Source of the DNA: Paraburkholderia sacchari
GTDB lineage: Bacteria; Pseudomonadota; Gammaproteobacteria; Burkholderiales; Burkholderiaceae
DNA: 64,000 bases
Reading direction: 5' to 3'
Assembly: GCF_000785435.2 (NCBI RefSeq)
Contig: NZ_JTDB02000001.1
Location: forward strand, 648,499 to 712,498
Shown: positions 54,579 through 62,988 of the stretch, in pieces
Numbering within the stretch: position 1 is the first letter of the stretch
Layout of the letters: each line of letters opens with the position of its first letter
Notes under the pieces: model-generated
Database searches by the model: none
What the model saw: only the letters and a program-made list of their open reading frames with translations
Told to the model about the DNA's origin: nothing
Translations under genes and position numbers: made by a program

Positions 54579-54692
54579 AGCGGCTTTGGTCACGAGGCGG
54601 AAATCCAGCAGGCCGAGAATACCGGCGTTAACGCCGACCTGAAAAAGCCCATGCTGCCCGACGACCTGCTGGCGGTCGTGGCCCGCTTCAAA
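54579..54692 (+). pseudogene. Possible receiver-domain C-terminal fragment
   Basis: Thirty-eight codons (SGFGHEAEIQQAENTGVNAD then LKKPMLPDDLLAVVARF) follow the pattern of the last third of a response-regulator receiver, including the KP dipeptide. No start or rest of the domain. The surrounding 54339-54763 gap has no other recognisable content. Confidence 0.4.
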
Positions 54693-54763
54693 CCATCATG
54701 CGCATCCGTGCGTCAACGCAGACGCCCGGCAGAGCGGAGAAAAGCAGCATCTGATATGGCTTA

Positions 54764-55861
54764 ATGCGTTTGCCCATGCCAAGGAAAAAGACCGGCGTCT
54801 GGCTCAGATGCCTTGAGCTGCTCTTCCGCCCAGCGGGAGCGCGACAGAACAGGAAAGCGGTCGCGCGTAAGCCGACGACGGTCAGGGCCACTCGTACGCC
54901 CGCGCCGAAGCGTACCGGCGAACCACATCCTGGCCACCCGCTTTTGACTCGCCCTGCGGGGCGGTGGGTGCGTTCGTTTCACTCCGCGCCCACGTTGCCC
55001 GGCCGGCTCGTCAACCACCTGACGTATGCTTTGTATCTGCCTGCCGCCGTGACATCCTGGGCGGACATACCGCTCGTGGTTATGTTGCATGGTTGCAAGC
55101 AAACCGCGGAGTCGTTCGCCGCCGGCACACGCATCTGTCGGGTCGCGGAGCGCGCCGGATTTGCAGTGCTCATTCCCGAGCAGGCAAAGACCGCGCACGC
55201 GCACCGCTGCTGGCACTGGCACGAGAATCTGGCGCATTCCGAGGCGCCTGCTGTTGCGTCGCTCGTTGAGGAGATCGTCCAGGCGCACGGCTTCGACCGC
55301 GAGCGCGTCTATCTCGCCGGGATCTCGGCAGGAGCGGGTCTCGCCGCAGTGCTCGCGGTTCACTATCCAGAGCGCTTCGCCGCCGTTGGCCTGCATTCGG
55401 GCCCGGTGTTTGGCGCCGCGAGCTCCGCCATGACTGCGATGCGCGTGATGCGTGGCGGCAGCCGCGAAGACCCGCTGCGCCTCATAGAGGCGGCTGTCGA
55501 TATCGCCCGCCATCCGGGCATGCCGGCCATCATTGTCCATGGGGAGCTCGATGCTGTTGTCTCGAAGCAAAATGCTGCGCAGCTTGCCATCGAATTCGCG
55601 CGCCTCAACCGGTTGATCGATGCGCAAGGCGTCCTGCGCATTGGCGAGCGAAGGACATATAGCCGGGATGCGGTCGATTACACGGACTATCGGGCGGCGG
55701 GGCGGCTCGTAGTTAGAGTTTGCATCGTTCGGGGCTTGGGCCATGCCTGGAGCGGCGGCGACCCTCGCGAAGCGTTTCATTCCGGCAAAGGTCCCGACGC
55801 GACCGCGATGCTGTGGAATTTTTTTCGACGCCAGCGGCGTTCGGCGAAGCCACTGCCGTGA
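54764..55861 (+). CDS. PHB-depolymerase-type esterase (Esterase_phd family)
   Basis: A 365-residue alpha/beta hydrolase. A basic, proline-rich N-terminus of about 65 residues precedes the catalytic domain: VVMLHGCKQTAESFAAGTRI (oxyanion hole), GISAG with S188, VHGELDAVV (acid) and GLGHAWSGG (histidine). The family covers short-chain PHB depolymerases and feruloyl/acetylxylan-type esterases. I see no typical cleavable signal peptide, so its location is uncertain. ATG 54764 or 54776. The phaZ gene lies 3.4 kb upstream. Confidence 0.87.
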   Translation: MRLPMPRKKTGVWLRCLELLFRPAGARQNRKAVARKPTTVRATRTPAPKRTGEPHPGHPLLTRPAGRWVRSFHSAPTLPGRLVNHLTYALYLPAAVTSWADIPLVVMLHGCKQTAESFAAGTRICRVAERAGFAVLIPEQAKTAHAHRCWHWHENLAHSEAPAVASLVEEIVQAHGFDRERVYLAGISAGAGLAAVLAVHYPERFAAVGLHSGPVFGAASSAMTAMRVMRGGSREDPLRLIEAAVDIARHPGMPAIIVHGELDAVVSKQNAAQLAIEFARLNRLIDAQGVLRIGERRTYSRDAVDYTDYRAAGRLVVRVCIVRGLGHAWSGGDPREAFHSGKGPDATAMLWNFFRRQRRSAKPLP

Positions 55862-56048
55862 CCTCACCACGTTCGGCTCTTTCGCTATTCGCTTACGCTT
55901 CGCGGTTCGCAGACGCGATATGTGATTCGCGAGGCATCGCGCGCGTTGCTAATGGCGCGGAACTCATTGTGCGTCGATAGATGCTGCGATTCGGTCGGTC
56001 AGTTAGTTATGCGCACGCGTTCGATCGCCGCGCAATGGGCGGACGCGA

Positions 56049-56333
56049 TCAGTCATGTGGGTGAGTGATTTCCTTACTGGGTAGATTATCGACTATCCTG
56101 CGGCCCGCACCGTATCCGCTCATCAACGCATCGGCTTCCGAGGCGAAGGGCTGACCGTCCACCGTGCCCAGCCTGATTGGCGGAAGGATCGCAACGACCT
56201 GACCGTCGCGAATTACGCGGACCATCACGACGTAGTCCGCGCACACGATCGTTCGCTCAGTCGGCCGAAAGATGAAATCCGACTCGACTGTTACCTCAAG
56301 CGTGAAACCGTGGCGCTCGTATGTTCTCTTCAT
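56049..56333 (-). CDS. Hypothetical protein coupled to the cold-shock gene
   Basis: A 94-residue protein with a beta-rich N-terminal part ([35 protein letters not shown]) and a helical end ([20 protein letters not shown]). I know similar Burkholderia proteins only as hypothetical. Its ATG overlaps the stop of the cold-shock gene by four bases, so it is translated from the same message and may be a cold- or stress-linked partner. Confidence 0.72.
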   Translation of the reverse strand: MKRTYERHGFTLEVTVESDFIFRPTERTIVCADYVVMVRVIRDGQVVAILPPIRLGTVDGQPFASEADALMSGYGAGRRIVDNLPSKEITHPHD

Positions 56334-56554
56334 GATGTGCCCCCCGGTGGTGGCACGACCGGGTCCCGCTCGCTTTGTTTTCCCTTGGGGCCCTGCTTGA
56401 CTTCAAAGCTGATCTTCTGGCCTTCATGAAGGGATTTAAAGCCAGCTCCCTGAACCTCGGAGAAGTGAGCAAACAAGTCATCGCTGCCGCCGTCCGACGT
56501 TACGAATCCAAACTCCTTCGAATCGCTAAACCACTTGACGGTACCGGTTGCCAT
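56330..56554 (-). CDS. Cold-shock (CspA-family) protein
   Basis: A 74-residue OB-fold RNA/DNA-binding protein. RNP1 reads KEFGFVTSD, where most family members have KGFGFI, and RNP2 reads DLFAHFSEV. The tail [17 protein letters not shown] is atypical and rich in proline and glycine. The upstream gap of nearly 680 bases leaves room for a long leader, common for cold-shock genes, although I did not find a defined structure. Confidence 0.92.
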   Translation of the reverse strand: MATGTVKWFSDSKEFGFVTSDGGSDDLFAHFSEVQGAGFKSLHEGQKISFEVKQGPKGKQSERDPVVPPPGGTS

Positions 56555-57232
56555 GTTCCGAATGTTCCTGGAAAGGACGGCTCGCTAAAGACAGGTATGC
56601 CTATAAAAAGCGCGGTCAAAAAGGAGCCCCTTATACCAGGGCGATATGACGGGAACAGGTCAATGAACACATGGCTAGTGTGTCCAAGGGCAGACGATTA
56701 TGCGAGCGCGATACGACTGTCGAAAGTAAAGATATCAAACGCACCTGTGCTCGTCGATGTACGGAAGTCATGCTTGGCCGCCACGCGCGGCGCGCATCGC
56801 GCATCGCGCATCGCGTTATTGGCCTGGACACGCAGCAAGCGAGGTGCCACATGAACCTTCCAGTTCCGGCACGAAGCGTTGTAGTCGTTACGCGTAAAGC
56901 TTGCATGGCCCCCGCGTGCTGCGACGGCAGCGCCACGAGACTGAACAGATCACCGTCGGTGTTGAAACCGAACTCTGATTGACGACCATCGCGACAGTCG
57001 CGGGCGATAGTTCAGTCGCCAGGCGCGAGAGTTGGTCGTAGTCGATACCCGCCGCCTTCGATTTGAGCCGCTGCGAACTGCTCGCGCCCCACATTGGCGA
57101 GATTGTGCTGGCCTGAATGCATCACGCTTGCGAGGTTGACGCATTTAACGCGTAAAAAAAGCTTGCATTTCGTGTTCGAAAAACTATCTTTGGTTAACAA
57201 AACGATTCTTCGCCTGGCACCGGAGGAGACTC
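56555..57232. other. Long gap between cold-shock and LacI genes
   Basis: No gene I can support. It includes three perfect copies of the 7-base unit GCGCATC at 56792-56812. At 57144-57156 the stretch TTTAACGCGTAAA, centred on palindromic ACGCGT, lies 77 bases before the lacI-type start and is a candidate operator. Lower GC around 57150-57200 may mark that promoter. Confidence 0.45.
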
Positions 57233-58252
57233 ATGCCGGCTACACGTATGATGATTGCGCGTCGTGCCGGCGTGAGCGTGGCCACGGTCGATCGTGTGCT
57301 GCGCGACGACCAGGGGGTTCGTCCGGAGACAGCCGAGCGCGTCCATCTGGCGCTGGCCACGTTGCGTGACGAACGCGCAAGCCGCGGCCGGCCGGCGAAA
57401 ACCACGTCATTCCGGGTCGCTTTCGTCTTACCGCAAATCAATTCCCGCTTTCTCGATCAGGTCGAGCGCGATATTGCGCTGTCCGCCAGCTTCTTTCGCG
57501 AGCATCGTCTCGTCTCGTCGTTCTATCGTTGCGACCTGTCCAGCCAGCGCGACGTAACATCGCTCGCACAGCAACTGATCGACTATGACGCGCTCGTGCT
57601 CGTGCCGCTCGACTACCCGTGGGTCGAGCGAATGATCCAGGACATGACCGATGCGAATGTGCCCGTCGTCACGGTCTTTTCGGATTTACCGTCGAGTGCG
57701 CGGGCTGCGTATGTCGGCGTCGACAACCGGATCGCTGGAAGAACGGCGGGTCTGCTGATGGGACGCTTCGTGGGCGCGCGCATCGGCACGGTCGCGGTGC
57801 TGTCGGCGTCCTCGCGTTTGCATGATCAGCTGGAGCGTCGCACGGGCTTCTCCCAGGTTCTCGAGGAAGACTTTCGCAACCTGCGCTGGCTGACCGAGCC
57901 AGACTTCGCCGAGGACGACGACAGCGCCGGTCTCGCTGTGCAAGGGCTGATGGCGGGGCACCCCGATCTCGTCGGCGTCTACGTGACGGGCGGTGGCATT
58001 TCCGGCATCGCATCGGCGTTGCAGGAATCGGGCGACAAGTCGCGGGTCGTGCTGATCGGCCACGAGTGCACGGCCGACACGCGGGCGCAACTGACGGAGC
58101 GGGCGATCGACGTCATCCTCGATCAGGATGTGCGCGGCATCGTCCATTGCGCGGGGCTCGCCGCCATCAATTTACTGAACGACGTGCGCGGCGTGCTCGC
58201 CATTCCCACGCCGGAAACCCGTATTTATCTTCGTGAGAATGCGCATGCCTGA
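57233..58252 (+). CDS. LacI-family transcriptional regulator
   Basis: A 339-residue regulator. N-terminal helix-turn-helix (MIARRAGVSVATVDRVLRDD, then VRPETAERVH), hinge helix around residues 45-60, and a periplasmic-binding-like sugar domain (DYDALVLVPLDYPWV, YVGVDNRIAGRTAGLLMGRF, GVYVTGGGISGIASALQESG). The TVDRVL type is common for regulators of sugar-alcohol and pentose importers. GGAGGAG precedes ATG 57233. It directly precedes the ABC importer operon and probably represses it. Confidence 0.92.
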   Translation: MPATRMMIARRAGVSVATVDRVLRDDQGVRPETAERVHLALATLRDERASRGRPAKTTSFRVAFVLPQINSRFLDQVERDIALSASFFREHRLVSSFYRCDLSSQRDVTSLAQQLIDYDALVLVPLDYPWVERMIQDMTDANVPVVTVFSDLPSSARAAYVGVDNRIAGRTAGLLMGRFVGARIGTVAVLSASSRLHDQLERRTGFSQVLEEDFRNLRWLTEPDFAEDDDSAGLAVQGLMAGHPDLVGVYVTGGGISGIASALQESGDKSRVVLIGHECTADTRAQLTERAIDVILDQDVRGIVHCAGLAAINLLNDVRGVLAIPTPETRIYLRENAHA

Positions 58253-58367
58253 AGCTCGCGACACGCGGACGGCTCGCTGAGTCTGCCAGAGCGCTAAATA
58301 CAGCGTCCGGCGCATGGGCGCTGTCTGTCATCAGAGTGGAGACCCGACGGAGACAAGGAGAAGAGAC

Positions 58368-59699
58368 ATGATACGTCTTACGACAGCAAGGGTAATCGCG
58401 GCGCTGCTGACGTCGCTGGGGCTGAGCTTCGGATCGGCGGCATACGCGCAGGGCAAGCAGTTGACGTTATGTTGGGCCGCATGGGACCCCGCCAATGCAC
58501 TCGTCGAATTGTCGAAAGACTTTACGGCGAAAACCGGCATTGCGATGAAATTCGAGTTCGTGCCGTGGACGAGCTACGCGGACCGCTTTATCAATGAACT
58601 CAATTCGCACGGAAAACTTTGCGATCTCATCATCGGAGATAGTCAGTGGATTGGCGGTGCCGCGGTCAATGGGCATTACGTGAAGCTCAATGACTTCTTC
58701 GACAAGAACAAGATTTCGATGAACGACTTCGTGCCGGCGACCGTCGTTGGCTACGCGGAATGGCCAAAGAACACGCCGAATTATTGGGCGCTGCCCGCAA
58801 TGGCGGACGCCGTCGGCTGGACGTATCGCAAGGACTGGTTTGCAAGGCCGGAACTGCGTGCGGAGTTCAAACAGAAGTACAAGCGCGAACTCGAACCGCC
58901 CACTACGATGGATGAACTCAAGCAGACAGCCGAGTTCTTTCAGGGCCGAAAGATCGACGGCAAAACCGTGTATGGCGTGTATATCTTCACAGAGCGCGGT
59001 TCGGAAGGGATCACGATGGGCGTGACCAACATGCTCTATAACTTCGGCTTTGAATACGAGGATCCGAAGAAGCCGTATCGCCTGGACGGCTTCGTGAATT
59101 CGCCAGGCGCCATCAAAGGGCTCGAATTCTATAAGGCGCTTTACAAGTGTTGCACGGCGCCCGGCATGACGAACGCCTACATGCAGGAAGGGCTAGATGC
59201 GTTCAAGTCTGGCCAGGTCGCGATGCAGATGAACTGGTTTGCTTTCTTCCCCGGACTGTACAAGGACCCGAATGTCGGCGGCGACAAGATCGGCTTCTTC
59301 GTCAATCCAAAGGAAGCGAAACAGTTCACGCAGCTCGGCGGGCAAGGCATTTCCGTCGTGTCGTACTCGGACCACAAGGCCGATGCGCTCGAATACATCA
59401 AGTGGTTTGCGCAGGCCGACGTGCAGAAGAAGTGGTGGCAACTCGGCGGCTACTCGGCGGCGAAGTCGGTGGTAGATGCGCCGGACTTTCCGAAGAGCGC
59501 TCCATTTGCGCCCGCATTCCTGAAGTCGATGGCGATCGTCAAAGACTTCTGGGCCGAGCCTGCGTATGCCGAGTTGCTGCTCGACATGCAAAAGCGCGTG
59601 CACGACTATGTGGTTGCCGATAAAGGCACCTCGAAAGAAGCGCTCGATCTGCTCGTCAAGGACTGGAACAAGGTCTTCAAGGCCGAAGGGAAGAACTAG
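58368..59699 (+). CDS. Sugar/polyol ABC transporter substrate-binding protein
   Basis: A 443-residue family 1 extracellular solute-binding protein. The signal peptide runs to about residue 27 (AAYA-QG); then LTLCWAAWDPANALVELSKD, CDLIIGDSQWIGG, PAMADAVGWTYRKDWF and AFKSGQVAMQMNWFAFFPGL. AAGGAG lies seven bases before ATG 58368. It starts a five-gene importer operon. The ligand is probably a monosaccharide or sugar alcohol but cannot be fixed. Confidence 0.92.
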   Translation: MIRLTTARVIAALLTSLGLSFGSAAYAQGKQLTLCWAAWDPANALVELSKDFTAKTGIAMKFEFVPWTSYADRFINELNSHGKLCDLIIGDSQWIGGAAVNGHYVKLNDFFDKNKISMNDFVPATVVGYAEWPKNTPNYWALPAMADAVGWTYRKDWFARPELRAEFKQKYKRELEPPTTMDELKQTAEFFQGRKIDGKTVYGVYIFTERGSEGITMGVTNMLYNFGFEYEDPKKPYRLDGFVNSPGAIKGLEFYKALYKCCTAPGMTNAYMQEGLDAFKSGQVAMQMNWFAFFPGLYKDPNVGGDKIGFFVNPKEAKQFTQLGGQGISVVSYSDHKADALEYIKWFAQADVQKKWWQLGGYSAAKSVVDAPDFPKSAPFAPAFLKSMAIVKDFWAEPAYAELLLDMQKRVHDYVVADKGTSKEALDLLVKDWNKVFKAEGKN

Positions 59700-59771
59700 C
59701 GTCACCGCACATGAACGCGCGGACCGGCAAGCCGATCAATTTTGTCGGTCCGCGACAACAAGGAGTCAGGC

Positions 59772-60728
59772 ATGTTGGCAAACAAGCCTTTTCCTCCGGA
59801 AGGATTGCAGACGCAAGCGCAGACGCGTGCTGCCGCGCGCCTGCGTGGGCTGTCGGACCGGACGATCGCGTGGCTGTTCATTCTTCCGACTATCGTGCTG
59901 CTGCTCGCCATCAACATCTTTCCGTTGATCTGGGCATTGCGGCTGTCGTTCACGAACTTCAAGTCGAACATGCCGAGCGTGCCTGCGCGCAATGTCGGCA
60001 TCGAGAATTACACGGACATACTCACCGACGAAGACATCTGGTACGCCATGCAGGTGACGGCGCGCTTCGTGTTCTGGTCGGTCGGGCTCGAAGTGCTGCT
60101 CGGCTTCGGGCTCGCGCTGCTGATCAACCGGCAGTTCCGCGGCCATAGTTTCTGGACCACGCTGATTTTGCTGCCGATGATGCTTTCGCCCGCTGTGGTC
60201 GGCAACTTCTGGACCTTCCTGCTGCAACCGCAAACGGGACTTTTCAACGACATCGTCAGCTTTTTTACGGGCATTGCGCCGAACTCTTTTCAGATGATTG
60301 GTGACGTGCCGCTCGCGCCGTGGACCATCGTGATGGTCGATACGTGGATGTGGACGCCGTACGTGATGCTGATCTGTCTCGCGGGATTGCGTTCGATTCC
60401 GGACTACATCTACGAAGCGGCCGAAGTGGACCGTGCTTCTCCGTGGCGGCAATTCTGGTCGATAACGTTGCCGATGACCCTGCCGTTCCTGATGCTTGCG
60501 ATCCTCTTTCGCGGTATCGAGAACTTCAAGATGTTCGACATGGTAAACCTGCTGACATCGGGCGGCCCGGGCTCCGTAACGGAAACTGTGTCGATCACGC
60601 TCAAGCGCGCTGCATTCGAGAAGTGGCAGACGGGGTACTCGTCCGCACTGGCGATCATCCTGTTCGTGGTGGTCTTCGGCGCGGCGAATATCTATGTGAA
60701 GGCACTCAACCGGGTGAAACAGCGATGA
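59772..60728 (+). CDS. Sugar ABC transporter permease 1 (MalF-like)
   Basis: A 318-residue inner-membrane protein with six segments (WLFILPTIVLLLAINIFPLI ... ) and the cytoplasmic EAA loop YEAAEVDRASPWRQFWSITL that docks an ATPase. AAGGAG precedes ATG 59772; earlier starts are weaker. It overlaps the next permease by four bases. Confidence 0.92.
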   Translation: MLANKPFPPEGLQTQAQTRAAARLRGLSDRTIAWLFILPTIVLLLAINIFPLIWALRLSFTNFKSNMPSVPARNVGIENYTDILTDEDIWYAMQVTARFVFWSVGLEVLLGFGLALLINRQFRGHSFWTTLILLPMMLSPAVVGNFWTFLLQPQTGLFNDIVSFFTGIAPNSFQMIGDVPLAPWTIVMVDTWMWTPYVMLICLAGLRSIPDYIYEAAEVDRASPWRQFWSITLPMTLPFLMLAILFRGIENFKMFDMVNLLTSGGPGSVTETVSITLKRAAFEKWQTGYSSALAIILFVVVFGAANIYVKALNRVKQR

Positions 60729-61678
60729 CAGACCTTGCACTTCAACAGTCGGTGGTGGCGGCATCGCCGCGCAGCAAGACGTTCGCCGCCTTCATCGTGA
60801 TCGCCTACGCACTGATTGCGGCCCTGCCGATCGTATGGATCATCCTGACGAGCTTCAAGACGCAGGAAGACGCGGTTGCCTATCCGCCCGTCGTGGTTTT
60901 CCACCCGTCGATGGAGGGCTATGTGAATCTGTTCACGATTCGCTCGCGGCAGACGCCCGAGTTCATCGCGAGCTTGCCGCCCGCTCAAACCTGGTATGAC
61001 CGCGATGTGCGCAAGCGCAATATGGTGATTGCGGGGCCGTCGAAAGTCTTGCCGCGCTTCGTCAATTCGCTCGTGATTGGCTTCGGCTCGACCTTCCTTG
61101 CAGTATTTCTCGGCACGCTCGCAGCCTATGCGTTCTCGCGCTTCAAGATCCCGCTTGCCGACGACTTGCTGTTCTTCATTCTGTCCACGCGGATGATGCC
61201 GCCCATCGCCGTCGCGATTCCCATCTATCTGATGTATCGCGCTCTCGGCCTCTCCGATAGCTACGTCGGCATGATCGTGCTCTATACGGCTGTGAACGTG
61301 TCGCTCGCGGTGTGGCTGCTCAAAGGATTCATGGACGAAATCCCGCGCGAATATGAGGAAGCAGCCCTCGTCGACGGATATACGCGGTTGCAGGCCTTCG
61401 TCAAGGTCGTGCTGCCTCAGGCGATCACGGGCATTGCCGCGACGGCCATTTTCTGTCTGATCTTTGCATGGAACGAGTACGCGTTCGCATTGCTGCTGAC
61501 GAGCGGCGATGCACAGACGATGCCGCCGTTCATTCCGTTCATCATCGGCGAAGGCGGACAGGACTGGCCGGCCGTCGCGGCCGCCACGACGCTGTTCGTT
61601 CTGCCCATCCTGATCTTTACCGTTGTACTGCGCAAGCATCTGTTGCGCGGGATCACCTTTGGAGCAGTGCGCAAATGA
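60725..61678 (+). CDS. Sugar ABC transporter permease 2 (MalG-like)
   Basis: A 317-residue permease, six membrane segments, EAA loop YEEAALVDGYTRLQAFVKVV. A long periplasmic insert between TM1 and TM2 (residues about 50-110: TIRSRQTPEFIASLPPAQTW ...) is larger than in MalG. ATGA overlap with the gene before and four bases shared with the small gene after it. Confidence 0.92.
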   Translation: MTDLALQQSVVAASPRSKTFAAFIVIAYALIAALPIVWIILTSFKTQEDAVAYPPVVVFHPSMEGYVNLFTIRSRQTPEFIASLPPAQTWYDRDVRKRNMVIAGPSKVLPRFVNSLVIGFGSTFLAVFLGTLAAYAFSRFKIPLADDLLFFILSTRMMPPIAVAIPIYLMYRALGLSDSYVGMIVLYTAVNVSLAVWLLKGFMDEIPREYEEAALVDGYTRLQAFVKVVLPQAITGIAATAIFCLIFAWNEYAFALLLTSGDAQTMPPFIPFIIGEGGQDWPAVAAATTLFVLPILIFTVVLRKHLLRGITFGAVRK

Positions 61679-61869
61679 AAGCCCAACCCGCCATGCCGCG
61701 CCGGCGCCTGTTCCGACGGCGTTACTGTGAGGGCGCATCGACCGTGCTTATCGGCCTCGGAATTGCGATGCTCGTCCAGCCATTCACGGTCGGTCTCTAC
61801 ACCTGGTCGTTTCCCGTGATTCTGGTGGGTGCGCTGGCTTTCGTCGTGACCAGTCACTTCCCGGAGTGA
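61675..61869 (+). CDS. Small two-segment membrane protein in the importer operon
   Basis: A 64-residue protein: arginine-rich N-terminus (PRRRLFRRRYCEG) followed by two hydrophobic helices (STVLIGLGIAMLVQPFTVGL and WSFPVILVGALAFVV). Its ATG 61675 overlaps the permease stop, and the ATPase starts three bases after it, so it is made in step with the transporter. The operon of the rhizobial glycerol importer also carries a small membrane protein between permease and ATPase genes; a role as accessory subunit is inferred from position only. Confidence 0.7.
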   Translation: MKAQPAMPRRRLFRRRYCEGASTVLIGLGIAMLVQPFTVGLYTWSFPVILVGALAFVVTSHFPE

Positions 61870-61872
61870 GCC

Positions 61873-62988
61873 ATGTCGACGATCGTTCTCTCCAACCTTC
61901 ATAAACGCTTCGGCGCCTTCACTGCGGTGCACGACACGAATCTCACCGTGAGCAACGGCCGCTTCGTCGTGCTGCTCGGGCCGTCCGGCTGCGGCAAGAC
62001 TACGACGTTGCGCATGATTGCCGGGCTCGAACTGCCGACCTCAGGCCAGATTCTGATCGACGGCGAAGATGTGACGGGATTGCGGGCGCGTCAACGCGAC
62101 ATTGCGTTTGTATTCCAGATGTTCGCGCTGTATCCGCATATGACTGTGCGTAACAACATCGCCTTTCCACTGAAGAACGAAGGCATCTCGCGCCGCGAGA
62201 TCGTGGCGCGCGTCGATGCGGCCGCGCATATGCTGCGCATCGAAAGTCTGCTGGACCGAAAGACGGGCGGGCTGTCGGGCGGTGATCGTCAGCGCGTCGC
62301 CTTGGGCCGCGCGATTGTCCGGCACCCGAAGGCTTTTCTGATGGACGAGCCGCTCGGCACGCTCGACGCGGACTTCCGTGAACTGATGTGCCTTGAGTTG
62401 CGCAAGCTGCACAATGCGCTCAACGCAACGACGGTCTACGTGACGCACGACCAACGCGAAGCGATGGCGATGGCCGACGACATCGTTGTGATGAGCGGCG
62501 GCGAGGTGCTGCAATCCGCGTCGCCGCATGAGGTCTATCACTTCCCGGCGACCGTGTTCGTTGGGAGCTTTATCGGCAGCCCGCCGATGAATTTTCTGGC
62601 CGTGGACGGCGGCGTCGAAGCGGGCGTGGAATCGGTCTCGCTCGGCGGTGTGGCCGTGTCCGTGCCGCGCACTGTTGCATCCGCCGCGAAGGCGCTGCTT
62701 GGCGTGCGGCCCGAGCACGTCGTGATCGACGAGCGCAGTGCGTTGCGTGGACGCGTGATCGCCGACGAGTATCTCGGCTCGCATCAGATTCTGGTCGTCG
62801 AAACTGCGCTCGGCGTGGTGCGCGTGCGGGTCGGCAAGGAAGAAGGACGCGCGGCGGGGGCGCAAGTCGGGTTGTCGTTTCACAAGGAGCACACGCTCAT
62901 GTACGACGCATCCAGCGGCGTGCTGCTGCCCGGCGCTGCGCGGCAGATGGCCGTCAACGGACGCGGCAACGGAGGCGCTTATGTCTGA
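61873..62988 (+). CDS. Sugar ABC transporter ATP-binding protein 1
   Basis: A 371-residue CUT1-type ATPase. Walker A GPSGCGKTT, Q-loop FQMFALYP, signature LSGGDRQRVALGRA (aspartate where glutamine or glutamate is usual), Walker B FLMDEPLGTLD, H-loop VTHDQ, and a C-terminal TOBE/OB regulatory domain (LLGVRPEHVVIDE). It overlaps the second ATPase gene by eight bases. FRELMCLELRKLH lacks the lysine-rich KLR sequence seen in its partner. Confidence 0.92.
   Translation: MSTIVLSNLHKRFGAFTAVHDTNLTVSNGRFVVLLGPSGCGKTTTLRMIAGLELPTSGQILIDGEDVTGLRARQRDIAFVFQMFALYPHMTVRNNIAFPLKNEGISRREIVARVDAAAHMLRIESLLDRKTGGLSGGDRQRVALGRAIVRHPKAFLMDEPLGTLDADFRELMCLELRKLHNALNATTVYVTHDQREAMAMADDIVVMSGGEVLQSASPHEVYHFPATVFVGSFIGSPPMNFLAVDGGVEAGVESVSLGGVAVSVPRTVASAAKALLGVRPEHVVIDERSALRGRVIADEYLGSHQILVVETALGVVRVRVGKEEGRAAGAQVGLSFHKEHTLMYDASSGVLLPGAARQMAVNGRGNGGAYV

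Noticed and set aside
56792..56812. Short tandem GCGCATC repeats as a CRISPR or origin element
   Set aside because: Only three 7-base units without spacers, and no replication or cas gene nearby.
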